A DNA stretch of 64,000 bases. Source: Charina bottae (lineage: Eukaryota; Chordata; Lepidosauria; Squamata; Charinaidae). Where the stretch lies: positions 79,536,798-79,600,797 of the forward strand of contig JALMGJ010000004.1 of assembly GCA_023362775.1 (NCBI GenBank), given 5' to 3'. Within the stretch, counting starts at the first letter, position 1. Each line of letters starts with the position of its first letter. Position numbers and translations under genes: made by a program. The notes below the pieces were generated by a model. It was not told the origin of the DNA, searched no databases, and worked only from the letters and a program-made list of their open reading frames with translations. Positions 12,169 to 23,458 of the stretch are shown in pieces.

Positions 12169-12349
12169 GTTTTGTCAGAACTCTCCATCGTGACCTGTTC
12201 TTCTGTTCATAGGTAATGATTTTTTTAGCACCTTGCTAATTGAAAAATGAAATAATATTCCATATGCCTCTGGTAGCATCTCCCCATGCATTCCAACTTA
12301 AGTTAATGTGTACCCACAATTGGTTTATGTTCACACGTGTGTATGTGTG

Positions 12350-12713
12350 TGTTGGTGTATTATTCTTTGAGCAGTAAGTCACAGCAATAAAGCCTTATTA
12401 GGTAAGCACCTGCAAACTTTAAAAGGTCAGGCAGCACGTGGTCCAGGTTTAAGAGTATAAAAGAACCTGCCTGCCCGCCCACCCCACACCTCCCTTCCGC
12501 TTCTACTCCTGCTTCCTTACTACTTCTCCTTTCTGATATGTGGATTTGTAACACTTCCAGGGATCTGGAAGAGAACTGTAAATAGTATCTGTTTGAATGA
12601 GTAACTAATACAACTGCAACTGATTTACTACAAATGACTGGCATCATTTATTGGTCTCTAATGCTAATCGCTTTCCGATACTCTGCGTGTGCAAGAAAAC
12701 ACACACACCAACA
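12350..12713 (+). mobile_element. Solo Ty1/copia LTR
   Basis: This 364-bp LTR begins TGTTGGTGTATTATTC and ends CCAACA, so its termini form a short inverted repeat (TGTTGG/CCAACA). A GTGTG target duplication flanks it (12345-12349 and 12714-12718). A TATAAAA box lies near 12459. It is clearly the same family as the LTR at 46672-47007 in the opposite orientation: both share the GGATTTGTAACA(C/T)TTCCAGGG block and the TAGTATCTGTTT block. That partner joins a copia RNase H gene, which fixes the family. No internal sequence remains here. Confidence 0.88.
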
Positions 12714-12834
12714 GTGTGTATATTTTTTTAAAGACAAAAACATCAGTAGGTAGCTTAGGAGAAGTGAAGTTAACATAACTTAATGGGTTGCTGTGAGGTT
12801 TCATATATTTCATATATTTTCTGCATTGAGATTC

Positions 12835-13005
12835 AAAAGAGGAAAGGGTGACTTTGGGCCAGTCACTTTCTCTCATCCCAACTCACTTCACAGTGTTATT
12901 GTTGTGGAGAAAATAGGAGGAGGAGGGAGTATTTGGTATGTTCACTGCCTTGAGTTATTTATAAAAATAATAAAGACGGGATAAAAAAAATCTAAAAAAA
13001 AAAGA
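12835..13005 (+). mobile_element. tRNA-derived squamate SINE, 5'-truncated
   Basis: Body motifs GGGCCAGTCACT, CCCAACTCAC, TTGTTGTGGAGAAAATAGGAGGAGG and TTGAGTTATTTATAAAAATAATAAAG match the better copies at 27945, 30985 and 62095. The tRNA-like head is missing. An A-rich tail follows. Confidence 0.82.
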
Positions 13006-13261
13006 TAAGGTATGAGTGTAGGTAGAATGTCAACTATAGTTCTTATTAAGATAATGTATGTGAAGATAAAGTCTTCAAAATAATTTCTTAAATATTGGTA
13101 AAAGAATCATAGCTAGTGTGATCTGTGAATTCATCCAGCTTCTAAATATTATAGTTCAACCCTATGTATGCCTCCACAAAAGTAAATCGCACTGTATGTA
13201 TTCCCTGGTAAGTGTGTTGAAGGATTGTCTGTAGCTTGAATCATGTCAACTGGATTTCTAT

Positions 13262-14332
13262 GTGGCCAATTTATACATGGAAGAAGTGGAGAAAAAAGCA
13301 CTCAACACATTCCAGGGAACGGTGCCCACCCACTGGTTTAGGTATGTGGATGACACCTGGGTCAAAATCAAGGCCCAGGAAGTACAGGCCTTCACGGACC
13401 ATATAAACACTATAGATGCCAACATTAGGTTCACCAGAGAAGACACCAAGGACAACAGACTGGCATTCCTAGACTGTGAAGTCCTCATTGGGACTGGGGG
13501 CAAGCTAGAAATAGGGATCTACAGGAAACCCACACACACAGATCAATATCTGATGTTTGACTCCCACCATCCACTGCAGCACAAACTAGGAGTCATCAGG
13601 ACATTGTCACACAGAGCAGAAACCATCCCCACCTCCATGGATTCCAAAAAGAATGAAAATCAGCACCTGAGAACAGCTCTGAAGGCCTGTGGATATCCAA
13701 ATTGGGCCTTCACCAAATCTAAATCTACCAGACCTAAAACAGCGACAGATAGGGCTGAGACTCAGAGTAAACGGAAGAACCTGGTCATTCCTTACATGGC
13801 TGGCGTGTCTGAAAAGATAAAACGGATATTTGGCAAACACCACATACCTGTATATTTCAAACCCACCAACACACTGAGACAGAGGCTTGTACACCCCAAA
13901 GATCAAATTCCAAAACACAAGAAAAGCAATGTAGTTTATGCAATCCAGTGCAGTGAGGAGTGCTCTGAACTCTACATTGGAGAAACCAAACAACTTTTGT
14001 ACAGGAGGATGGCCCAACACAGGAGAAGTAACACCACAGGACCAGAGTCAGCAGTTTATCTTCATCTAAAGGAAAAAGGACACTCATTTGAGGACATTAA
14101 TGTTCACATTTTAGGCAGAGAAGATAGGTGGTTTGAGAGAGGGGTCAAGGAATCCATTTATGCCAACTTGGAAAATCCTTCCTTGAATAGAGGTGGGGGC
14201 CTCAGGCACAATCTTTCCCCTATCTTCCTCCCTGCTTTGTCTTCTGTGCCTAGGAAGATTAAGACCATTTCGCAAGCTCAACAGCAGCATGGTGATCTTA
14301 ATGATCCTTCTTTAGATGATAAAGGGACTTAG
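13262..14332 (+). pseudogene. PLE reverse transcriptase C-terminus with GIY-YIG endonuclease
   Basis: The frame is open for 356 codons and so is little decayed, but it is N-terminally truncated. Residues 25-35 hold the RT catalytic box (WFRYVDDTWVKI, YVDD). A thumb/connector follows with TREDTKDNRLAFLDCEVLIG and YRKPTHTDQYL. The GIY-YIG nuclease domain occupies about residues 215-310: NVVYAIQCSEECSELYIGET (the YAI...YIG pair), then QLLYRRMAQHR with its conserved arginine, a conserved histidine in HLKEKGHSF, and the metal-binding glutamate in KESIYANLE. In an intact PLE these domains copy the RNA and cut target DNA. The first ATG at 13262 is internal to the ancestral ORF, and the fingers and most of the palm are absent, so the product could not act alone. 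Confidence 0.9.
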
Positions 14333-14411
14333 AAATAACATCTCAAAAAAAAAAATAACCATGACCTAGCCCCAGGTCACACAGCAACATATTTTAGGAT
14401 TCCCTTACTAA

Positions 14412-14467
14412 CTTTGCTCAGACTGAAGAAACTCCTTGGATAAGGAGTGAAACGTTTCCACTGAGAA
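14412..14467 (+). ncRNA. Hammerhead-ribozyme-like motif of the PLE
   Basis: The core pieces appear in the right order for a type I hammerhead: CTGAAGA (14423-14429, CUGANGA box), a 7-bp stem ACTCCTT/AAGGAGT (14431-14437 with 14442-14448) closed by GGAT, and GAAAC (14449-14453) followed by GTTTC. The outer strands CTCAG (14417-14421) and CTGAG (about 14461-14465) can form stem I. One extra A (14430) lies between the first box and stem II, and stem III would be the very short AC/GT palindrome, which suits dimeric action. PLE terminal repeats are known to carry hammerhead ribozymes; activity of this copy is inference. Confidence 0.5.
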
Positions 14468-14561
14468 AATAGAAATCCAGTTGACATGATTCAAGCTACA
14501 GACAATTCCACCTGGATGACTGAGAACCTTCATAGACATGTGTTGAAGGATTGTATTCTTA

Positions 14562-15008
14562 CAGATAGTTCTTGCTTAACGACCATTTGTTCAGTGACAG
14601 TTTGAAGTTACAGTGGCTTTGAACAAATGGTAGTTATGACCAGTCTTCGAAGTGGACTAAGTGGATATGGCCATTTTAGTGCCCCCGCAGTCACGTGATT
14701 AAAATTTGGGCGTTTGGCAGCCTGCCCACATTTACGACCACAGTGTACACTTCAACTCCCCTCATCTGCCTATCTCCCACCCATTTCTGCCCTTTTGGCC
14801 ACACTGCACTCTACTCCTGCTGCCTACCCCAGCCGCCCCCTGACACCCTAGCTGACCTTCACAGTCTTCCTCCTCCCTCTGCTGATGAGGTGTACCCAGC
14901 CTTGTGAAGCTTCAGGGTTGCGGTCACATGATGTTTTGCCTGATGACTGCTTTGCTTAGCAATCAAAATTCCGGTCCCAATTAGGATTGTTTAAGTGAGG
15001 ACTACCTG
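14562..15008. mobile_element. hAT-like MITE of the squamate CAGGTAGTCCTC family
   Basis: The termini are inverted relatives: CAGATAGTTCTTGCTTAA at the left and the complement of CAGGTAGTCCTCACTTAA at the right. The interior has the family's TTACGACCA, CACGTGAT and TTTGATTGCTAAG-like blocks. The flanking 8-mers TATTCTTA and TGTTCATT agree at only 5 of 8 positions, so the target duplication is decayed or misplaced. It has no coding capacity. The left edge abuts the PLE target duplication. Confidence 0.72.
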
Positions 15009-18000
15009 TGTTCATTTTTTTGTTAAAATGACTTTTTAAATGTCATTTTATGATTAAGAAGTAATTGGAGAAAAGTACAAATTCATGTCACAGGACAAAA
15101 ATAATATTTTTGAATATGTGGAGAATATACCATATATAGTACTTTAAGGGTTTTTAGTTAATACCTTTGAAGGTAATGAAGTTAAAATGATGATCATATT
15201 CATAAGAACAGCTGAAATCATTTTACAGCTTGTTTGGTCCTGACTGCCAAGCAATGCTTCTTAGTTTTGTAACTACAGCTGTTCTTTAGCAGCTTATGCA
15301 AGCTTTTACATATGGACCACATTCATCTTCAAGATAGATTGCTGAATTCATGTACAGATATTAAAAAGAAAAAAAAAGAAAACACCAATACCTCTGTCAG
15401 GTCCAATCTACACACCTGTTTTCTGCACAGTTAAGTGATGATTAATAACATTTTAAAATTGTTATAACAACTTGTCTAGATTCATAAATTGCATGAATAG
15501 CAACAGGGGAATTATCAACAGAATTTGCTTATGATGTGATCTGTGGTGTTAACCCTTCCAAAACTATGAATTGTTAAAAAGAAGCTGGAAAGGAAACTAA
15601 AAATGAGTCTGTGGCATTTTGAAGAGTAACTGTATTTGTGTGACATGTGCTATCTTGGTTGACTATTAGAATAAAGGTAAAAACAAAAAGATATGTGGAA
15701 CACTTTAGTCACTTAATAAAGGTAAACAATTCAAGAATGACTGTCTATCATATGGATTTCATTGTAGAGTCTCGGCTAGTTTTGAAAATATTAATGATTA
15801 TTTAATGCTGCTTTTTTAAAAACAAAAATAAAAGCTGCTGGAATGTCCAGCATTTATTTTACACAACTTTCTGCAATGTAGACCATTGCATGTAGTGTTC
15901 CCTGACATACATTGGTTTTGAAGATATAATTACGCAAAATACATTGGGCAACGAATAGTAGTCCTTAGTGGAATTAGTGCATTGCCATTTATTGATACTA
16001 CAATGAATTCAATTAATCATGCTATTTTATTTCAATCTCAGAGTACATCCCCACTTAAATGTTTCTTTACCTGAATAATGATGGTGTGATCTAGGAAAAT
16101 ACTGATAGAATAAAAACTGGTAGAAACCAGTTTTAGTCCTGAGAAATATATGTAATAGGATTCAGATTTGAAGTGATATTGTGTCTTACCGTTTTAAAGT
16201 GCTGTTAATGAACCAGAATCTGAATACTGATATTACATCTGTAGCCATTTGGGGAGTATCTCAAAAAAGTATAAGAACAGTATACAGGATTTGTGTTCAT
16301 TGAACTGTGTCCTCCTCTATCTGTCCCCATTTGGATTGTCTCCTGTTGAACTGGGATAAAAAACCAGGGACTGCTCTACCTCACTCTTTGACAGAGCTTT
16401 TAAATGGGTCCTGTGATTTATGAACAACAAATTTTTGCTATTTTCATCCCTAAATGCAATCTGAACTTTTGGACTATAAGCAACTTAGAAACAATTAGAC
16501 CTAGAAATTGAGATGTTAGGTTTTATACAACAACATCATTAGCCATTTTAAAAGCAGTAATGCCAGCAGTACTTCACTGACAAATTGTCCTGTGAACAGC
16601 TATGAAGATGTCAGAGGTAGCATTTTTCCTAAACTAATTTCCTATGATCAGTCCTTCCACTGTCTCATTTCATTCCATCATTTTCCTTTTCATTATGAAA
16701 TGGGTTGAACTAGGCTTGAAATACAAACTACTAGAAGACAGATAAGTGCTGTGGGAACTGCTGATGTCTATATGTGAAATACACATTATGGTATTGATTT
16801 TGCAGATTTCAAAGGGTGTGTGGACTCAGCAAGCTTAATTTCAGCCTTATAAACATGCTTGTGACAAGGCCAAGAGTATGTTTTCACCCGAACACTGAGC
16901 ACTAAGGATTTTGCTTAGCAACTTAAGAAGGAATGTGAAGCCCCTAATTAGCATGTGTGTGTGTGTGTGTGTGTGTTTCTGTGTGTCTCTCTGTGTGTGT
17001 GTGTCTGTGTGTGTGTTTGTGTGTGTGCACATACACATACACATACACTCTTATGTATGTCTGAATGTATATTTAAACACACTTTTCCTTGAAAAGACTA
17101 ATGACATTTTATAATTATAAATGGCGATTTCCTCTCATCCTGTTAATTTATTCCTCCTCTAGGTCTGAATATGAGAGTTGTGTTTTATTATGGTGGGATG
17201 AATAAATAAATAAAAATATGTTTGCTTTTGTTACCTCTCTATGATCAGCAGAGCCATCAGAGCAGGACTTTGGAGCAAAAGCTGTGTGTCTTGCACAGCA
17301 GAATAAGCAAGAGTATTCTCAAACACACAGCAAAGAAGCTTAACAGATTTTACTTTTTTAAAAAGAAAACTATCCTTAGGTTATAAACTTTGAGAATTAT
17401 TCTGATTCTACAGCACACTATCCTGTAAATCAATACTGATTCTTAGTGCCCCAGTTTCTGTTTAACCTTGAATATTATTTTTTGTAAAGATAATATAGCA
17501 TTTTTTTTCTTTGTGTAAAAGAGAGAATAAGAGTTCTGGACTACTCAGAACTAAGAGTTCTGTTTACTATTTGGATAACAGTAAACAGATTAATGTGGAT
17601 ACAAAGTTACCAAACTTATTTATAATTGTAAAAACTGGAGTTTCACTTAAACTGGCTTACAGTATTTCTACAGGGAGAGCATACTCATCTAGTGAAACAA
17701 GTCCTGTTGTGTGCTGAATTTAGAAGAAATACTGGCATAACAACTTGAACTCCCTGGGTGACATCCAAACTTATGTAATTGCAAGACCTCAGTGACATTA
17801 ATCATTCAACCACAAATTGAGTTTCAAACTTAAGAGGTATTTATCTTCCTTGCAACAGATATAGCACTGTTGAATGCATAATGATCTTAGATGTTTGCTG
17901 GTCTTTGTCAGAAGAGGGAGCTGTGTGGAAAGGAAAAAATATATATTGCAAACAGTGCTTGGCAGGATGACAAATTCACATCATCCTTAGTGTAAATGCT

Positions 18001-21000
18001 TTTTACTATATTAAGAAAGTATAAAATGTTTTTTTTTCATTAAATGTGAGAAAATATGTATTAAGACACTAAAATGTGGTATTTTGGTAAGAAAGTTGGG
18101 TCAGGTTAATTATGGAAGTTTTACACATTAACTAGTAAAATTATAGTAAGCTTGCAGATTGTGGAGGAAGGGGGAAGATGTATATATTATTTCCATAATG
18201 ACTAAAATGAATTCATTTGTATTAGAAAACCTCAAGAGGATACATGTGTCATAAATGTGCTATTTTCTCTGAGAACCATATGGTGGCTGATAGACTTCTG
18301 ATAAATAGCCTCATTTTGAAAGAAAGAGTTCTTGGTTGAAATTCAAAATTAGTTTTGGAAGCAGATGTGGTTCTTTCAATTAAAGCTATTTGCTCTATCA
18401 TGAGAGTCCATCAGGATGTATGCAGAAGTTCAAATGTATTTTCCAAAATGTTAACAGCTTCCTTGGGGTAATATCCAATACAGTTAATAGTATTCATTTA
18501 TTTGAAATTATGCACAAGAAAATGGTACCTCATAATTTGATTACTATACTATAATGTTACCTTCTGGATGTTCACTCAGCTATTCCTAAGACAAAGTTCA
18601 TTCATAACTTTGCTCAATTTTAGCTTAAAAGCAGGCAAAGTACAAGCTTAAATTAGCTGTAGGAAGGAATGGGAACTACACTCCTTGTCTACTACCCACT
18701 GAAATGAATTTGATATCATCTGTTCTTCAGGGATTGCTTAAAAGTAAGAGCAGCAGAAGATGGATGGATGCCTCAGACACAAGGTGGTTGTATGTGGCTA
18801 TGAATAAGGAGCTAAATAATATGTAGTCATTAATGAAACACCAATAATTAAATAAACTTATTTTGCTAGGTGACCCCCTTGCACTGAATAGTGGAATATA
18901 GTAAAATGACACCATTACATTTTTGTCGTCTTTCCCATCACATGACAGCCTATGTAAAAGAGTTAGCATTTTCACATAATCTTCAAACAGGATGTTAATA
19001 AAAATGGTAAAAATAGGCTTACTAGGAAAAGCCAGTGTAAATTGTTAAGTAGAGAGATCTGAATTCAAATTGTTTTTCAGAATTTGTAGATTGGGCTGTT
19101 ATAGGAGGAGGGCAATAAAGAAGGAAGAACAAAAAATGGAAGGACAGGTTTGTGGACAATACCCTTGTTATATGGGAGATAACTGCAGAGTCAAGGTATT
19201 CTATTAATTGAACAGAAAACATAAAATTCTCACTTTAAATGTATATGTATTCCCACCATGAAGATACCTAACTTTCCATTTGTTGAATGCATCTATATGA
19301 TATTATTTTATAGAATCCAGTCATTGAGAATTAACACTGATTTGTGAGAGATGTTTCTCCTTTTTCCTTCCTTCATTTCATAAAATAAGCTTCATAATTT
19401 AAGACTTAATGGCTACAGATTACTACTTGAAATGCCAGTGCTGTAACTTCATTATTTCTTTGCACATTAAATAATGATTTTAATAAAAGTGTAGAAATCA
19501 TGTTCTCTTCTGAAAGCTATAACCTTTCGTCTGTTGGCACATACCTCTTTATTTTCAAGGGAAAGTGAACAACATCTCAAATTTTTCTTAGGCATTATAT
19601 GAGCACATTAATTTCTTTCTGCTGCTTTGACAGGACGTCAGTGCTTTGGGGCCAGTTAATGCAATATGATCACATTTCCACTCATAATCAATATTGCAAG
19701 GCAATGGTGGACATTTGTTTTCCAATCCAACACTCAGAAACAGCACTGACAGCAGTGGAATTTTTTCAAAGGGCTTTGTTCCAAAAATAGAAATGGAAAT
19801 AGGAAGTGACTGAATAACCCAATGATTGCAGCAATCCTGTTCTGGCACTGACAGAAATAGCATACTGAATATTTGGGCAAGAAGGTGTTCTTGCAAATCC
19901 CGAAGGTATAATTTGGAATCCCATCACATAAACAGCTAACCATGTAAACATAACCAGCAGGTTGGTTTTTGTTATTTGGTTGCTGCATTTTCTCTTACGT
20001 TTTCATTTTTCAAATATATATTGCATTAAAACTCAGAAATGTCCACAAGGATGGAGGCTTGCTGGAAGGTAATTGAGCCTCTGATATGCCACACACAGCC
20101 TAGTGTAATTCTTGGACTAATGGAAGTTGTGCTTCTTTGCTTTACCTAATGACAGAGCTGTCATTATAATAATAATAATTTAATAACTATAATAATTATA
20201 GTTATTATAAATTAGAAGCTACTAACAAACCCACACTTCCTCGCACTGATGATGTTACCTATTTGGGTAATGAAACCTCTGCAAGCAAACAACCAAGCTC
20301 AGAGAGCACCAAGAAATGGTAAGATAAAATCAGTTGTACTTCAGATTATTCAGATAGCTGGTTACTCAGATAGCTGGTGATCACATCTTAATAATGGAGA
20401 AGTCTGGGGCATCCATGCAGAGCATTTGGGGATCTCTTTAGCTCAGATTACACACAGACTAAGCTAAATTCAGAAGATTTTAGGATTTCAGTGGCTGTGA
20501 AGTGAGTTGTTACACCCATTATTATGAAGGGGGCAACTGATGCTAGGTAATGGAGAGTAACATGGACTGAACTGGCATTCAGAATAACACAAGGCAATTG
20601 GGACAGTACACTTTGGTTCAAAACACAGTATCAGCTCTAATTCTGCATCTGGCAAATCCAGTTCTGCAACCTTTTCCTTTGCTTATTGGAATGTCACCAA
20701 ATGCTAACTCTCTTACTAAATGGACAATATTTTGATGCAGCAGATAAAAGGAAACAAGTAGAAACTGCATAAAATGTGTATATGTACCCTATTCCACTCT
20801 CCCTCTATCTTATTCATTTTGTTCATGTTCCCCAAAATATTATTTGGTGTTTGAATATACTCAATTTTCACAACTAGTGGGCTGTAACTTCACTTTTCTC
20901 TCCTCAATAAGAATTTTACTTCTTTTCTCAGACTTCGTTGATTTTTTATTCTGTGGGGATAGTTCTATTTGCCTATATAAAGGCCTACCCTTATGGAACT

Positions 21001-22395
21001 GGAATTGCTATTATATATAATAATTACATCATTCAGTCCAATTAACTGAATTATGTAATTGTACAGGAAAGCAACTTTTATTTGAGTTTATTAAGTCAAA
21101 TATAAATTGGTCATAAATGACAAACCAGTTTAAACTTTTCTCCATCTTATCTCCAAAGAAGCAGAAAGAATCACTATGTACTGTTGCCTTTTCCAAGTCC
21201 AAAACCTCAGTAAATCTATTATTTCTTGTCCCTTCCTCACTGCAAGGAACATTTATTTTTTCTTAATCCCTTTTCAGCAAAAGAAAAAAGAGAAAAAACT
21301 TTAATTTTTATAATCAAGGAATTATATTTTTGTAGTTTGCTGTCTTATTGCATAAACATGTGCTTACTTTTGAATGAAAGGGAATGCGCACGAAATATGT
21401 TGCTGATATAATACAGTTTTAGGGAAAAATATTGAATTGCTGCTCAAAGTTTGATGAAACAGCTCTGGGATTTCCTGATGGCCTCCGATACCAACAACAA
21501 TCAGGTCTGGTCCTGATGATAATCTCATCTCATTGCAATCAAACAACCCCCAGCAGCTTACAAATAATGTAAATAAAAGGTAAAACTTCCATGGTGAAAT
21601 TAAAACCAGCCTAAATCATAACCCCAGCAGCCCCTTAAGGACACACACGAGATAAAAAAACAACAAATAAAACAAAGAATGTTTAGTTTTTTGGAGCCTA
21701 CCTAAATCAGATTAGTACAGTTACCTGTGTCAACCATGTTGAAAAGAATTCAAATTGGGAAATAGATAAATTTTCAGCAGTCTTATTTTGCTGTATCTGT
21801 GGCAATTTTTGTTGAAATGATTTGACACACAGCACATTCATACACTGCACAATAATGAATGCCAAGTTTCAAATTATTAATTCAGCAGATATCTATATCT
21901 ACAGTATATCTATATCTACTGTATATATCTATATCTGGACTTCTAGTCCAGATGTTGGACTGCAATTTCCATAATCTCTTAACATTGGCTGTGCAGCTAA
22001 GGATGATGGAGGAGTTGGTTTAACAACATTAGGAAAGCAACATTAAAAGCAACATTATTTGGACTTAACAACAGACTTTTTTTTCCAGTTCATCTTAACT
22101 AAACACCCAGTTCTGTGTTTATTTGGGTAATCCAACAAAACTGCTGGGTTTGAGAATTTAATATCCTCAGGGATGTCATGAAATGTAAAGACTAAAGGTG
22201 AATGGAGGAGTCAGTTGAATGTGTACACGCCAACCTCTCATGATCGAAAGTTATTTTAGTTCCAGCCCCATATTTTAAATATTCATTAATTACAAACTCT
22301 TAAATTTTAAAATGTAAGATGAACAAAAACAATGCCATACATTTGTTAACTCTTTTAAAGATTGGTTTGTAAATGCACTTAATATTTATTGAGAG
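15009..22395. other. Long, mostly unique stretch without a recognised gene
   Basis: About 7.4 kb of AT-rich DNA with few recognisable repeats. It includes a GT microsatellite (16954-17040), an AT-rich imperfect palindrome around 20165-20215 and a CTATAT(C)-rich tract near 21888-21940. Short open frames (for example minus 19588-19896) match nothing I know and have no splice-site support. I see no exon here that I would defend. Confidence 0.5.
16954..17040 (+). repeat. GT/GTCT microsatellite
   Basis: A GT-rich tract with CT interruptions turns into CACATA units at its right end. Confidence 0.92.
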
Positions 22396-22781
22396 CAGGG
22401 GTGGGGAACCTTTTTTTCTGCCAAGGGCCATTTAGATATTTATAACATCATTCGAGGACCGGGGGGCTTTTGGGGGTGGGAGCCAATCGCATGAAAGGGG
22501 GTGGTGTTTGCAGGCGGGAGCCAATTGCGCAGAAGGGGGCAGTGTTTGCGGGTGGGAGCCAATCGCACATAAGGGGGCAGGGTTTGCGGGCGGGAGCCAA
22601 TCACAAGCACTAGGGGGCGGGTTTGCAGGCGGGAGCCAATCGCGCAGAAGGGGGTGGGTTTGTGGGCGGGAGCTCCTAGATTTATTTATTTCAAGTCCTG
22701 CCTGCGGTTGCCTTGGCAGGGCCAGACCAAATGATTTAGTGGGCCATATATGGCCCGCGGGCTGGACGTTCCCCACCCCTG
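22396..22781. mobile_element. hAT MITE with internal tandem repeats
   Basis: The terminal inverted repeats are CAGGGGTGGGGAACCT at the left and ACGTTCCCCACCCCTG at the right. The flanking 8-mers ATTGAGAG (22388-22395) and ATTTAGAG (22782-22789) match at 7 of 8, the hAT signature. The termini resemble the widespread vertebrate CAGGGGTGGG hAT family. The GC-rich interior is dominated by a short tandem repeat (22480-22675). The two open frames seen here are products of that repeat, not genes. Confidence 0.88.
22480..22675 (+). repeat. Minisatellite inside the hAT MITE
   Basis: About five imperfect copies of a unit of roughly 38-45 bp, each containing GGGAGCCAAT(C/T)GC followed by AAGGGGG and GTTTGCGGGC-type sequence. 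Confidence 0.85.
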
Positions 22782-22954
22782 ATTTAGAGCAATGAACTGA
22801 TATTGTTCACTATACTGTAGCAGTAATTCAGTGTTCTTTATAGATTAATGAACTATATTTGATAAATTAACTTTACACATTAAAGGAAAAGTTAAGGATG
22901 AAAGTGAGAGAAACAAATTTTCTTTGCCAGTCCCACATACTTCCCTCTTTAGGG

Positions 22955-22955
<1 letters not shown>

Positions 22956-22997
<42 letters not shown>

Positions 22998-23458
22998 TCC
23001 TGCCTTTTAAAATATATAACTCAAGGTGGCAAACGTATCTAATACTTCTGACTCCTATTTTCCCCACAACAACCACCTTATGAGGTGGGTTGAGCTGAGA
23101 GAGAGTGTGACTGGCCCAAAGTTACCTGGCTGGCTTTTTTTATTATTATTATTTTCTATCCCACCTTTATTATTTTTATAAATAACTCAAGGCAGTTAAC
23201 ATACCTATTACTCCTTCCTCCTCCTATTTTCCCCACAACAACAACCCTGTGAGGTGAGTTGCGCTGAGAGAGAATGACTGCCCCAAGGTCACCCAGCCGG
23301 CTTTCATGCCTAAGGTGGGACTCGAACTCAGTCTCCTGGTGTCTAGCCTGTTGCCTTAACCACTAGACCAAACTGGCTCTCATGCCGAAGGGAGGCCTGA
23401 ACTCATAGTCTCCTGGTTTATAGGCCGGCACCTTCACCAGTACACCAAAGTAGCTCTC
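22956..23458 (-). mobile_element. tRNA-derived SINE, split by a second SINE
   Basis: The 3' body (22998-23136, with CTCAAGGTGGCAAACGTATC and GAGGTGGGTTGAGCTGAGAG) and the tRNA-like head (about 23386-23458) belong to one minus-strand copy. They are separated by an intact younger copy at 23137-23385. An (ATT)n microsatellite of about 13 units (22958-22997) has expanded from its tail. Confidence 0.82.
23137..23385 (-). mobile_element. Full-length tRNA-derived SINE inserted in another SINE
   Basis: On the minus strand it reads from the tRNA-like head (box-A-like TAGTGGTTAAGGCAACAGGC and box-B-like GAGTTCGAGTCCCACC) through the GGCCAGTCATTC body to an (AAT)n tail. The short CTGGCT repeats on both sides (about 23127 and 23375) are the likely target duplication. 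B-box matching marks RNA polymerase III origin, but it is a SINE, not a tRNA gene. Confidence 0.82.

Larger units (their letters stand above)
9113..12215 (-). mobile_element. Nearly full-length BovB (RTE clade) LINE
   Basis: Read on the minus strand, this element carries an apurinic endonuclease, reverse transcriptase and C-terminal region, and ends with the typical BovB 3' end (GTCGGACATGACTAAACGACTG then AACAACAA, about 9113-9150). The protein wording matches bovine and squamate BovB very closely. From about 12168 down to 10051 one frame is open except for a single stop at 11257-11259. A frameshift follows near 10130 and a stop at about 9527. So few lesions suggest a fairly recent copy. The 5' boundary is approximate; no target duplication was found. 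Confidence 0.93.
13229..14538 (+). mobile_element. 5'-truncated Penelope-like element (PLE)
   Basis: The unit is bounded by a 16-bp direct repeat TGTGTTGAAGGATTGT (13213-13228 and 14539-14554). It holds the C-terminal half of the PLE ORF (reverse transcriptase end plus GIY-YIG endonuclease). Its first 37 or so bases (13229-13255) are the reverse complement of its own 3' end (about 14467-14510), a rearrangement typical of truncated Penelope insertions. A hammerhead-like motif lies near the 3' end (14412-14467). No LTR or poly-A tail is present, as expected for PLEs. Confidence 0.92.

Noticed and set aside
16847..17114. Open frames across the GT microsatellite
   Set aside because: They are trivial dipeptide repeats created by the microsatellite on both strands.
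19588..19988. Overlapping minus-strand frames of 60-102 codons
   Set aside because: Two frames are open together and neither shows a family motif or good splice boundaries.
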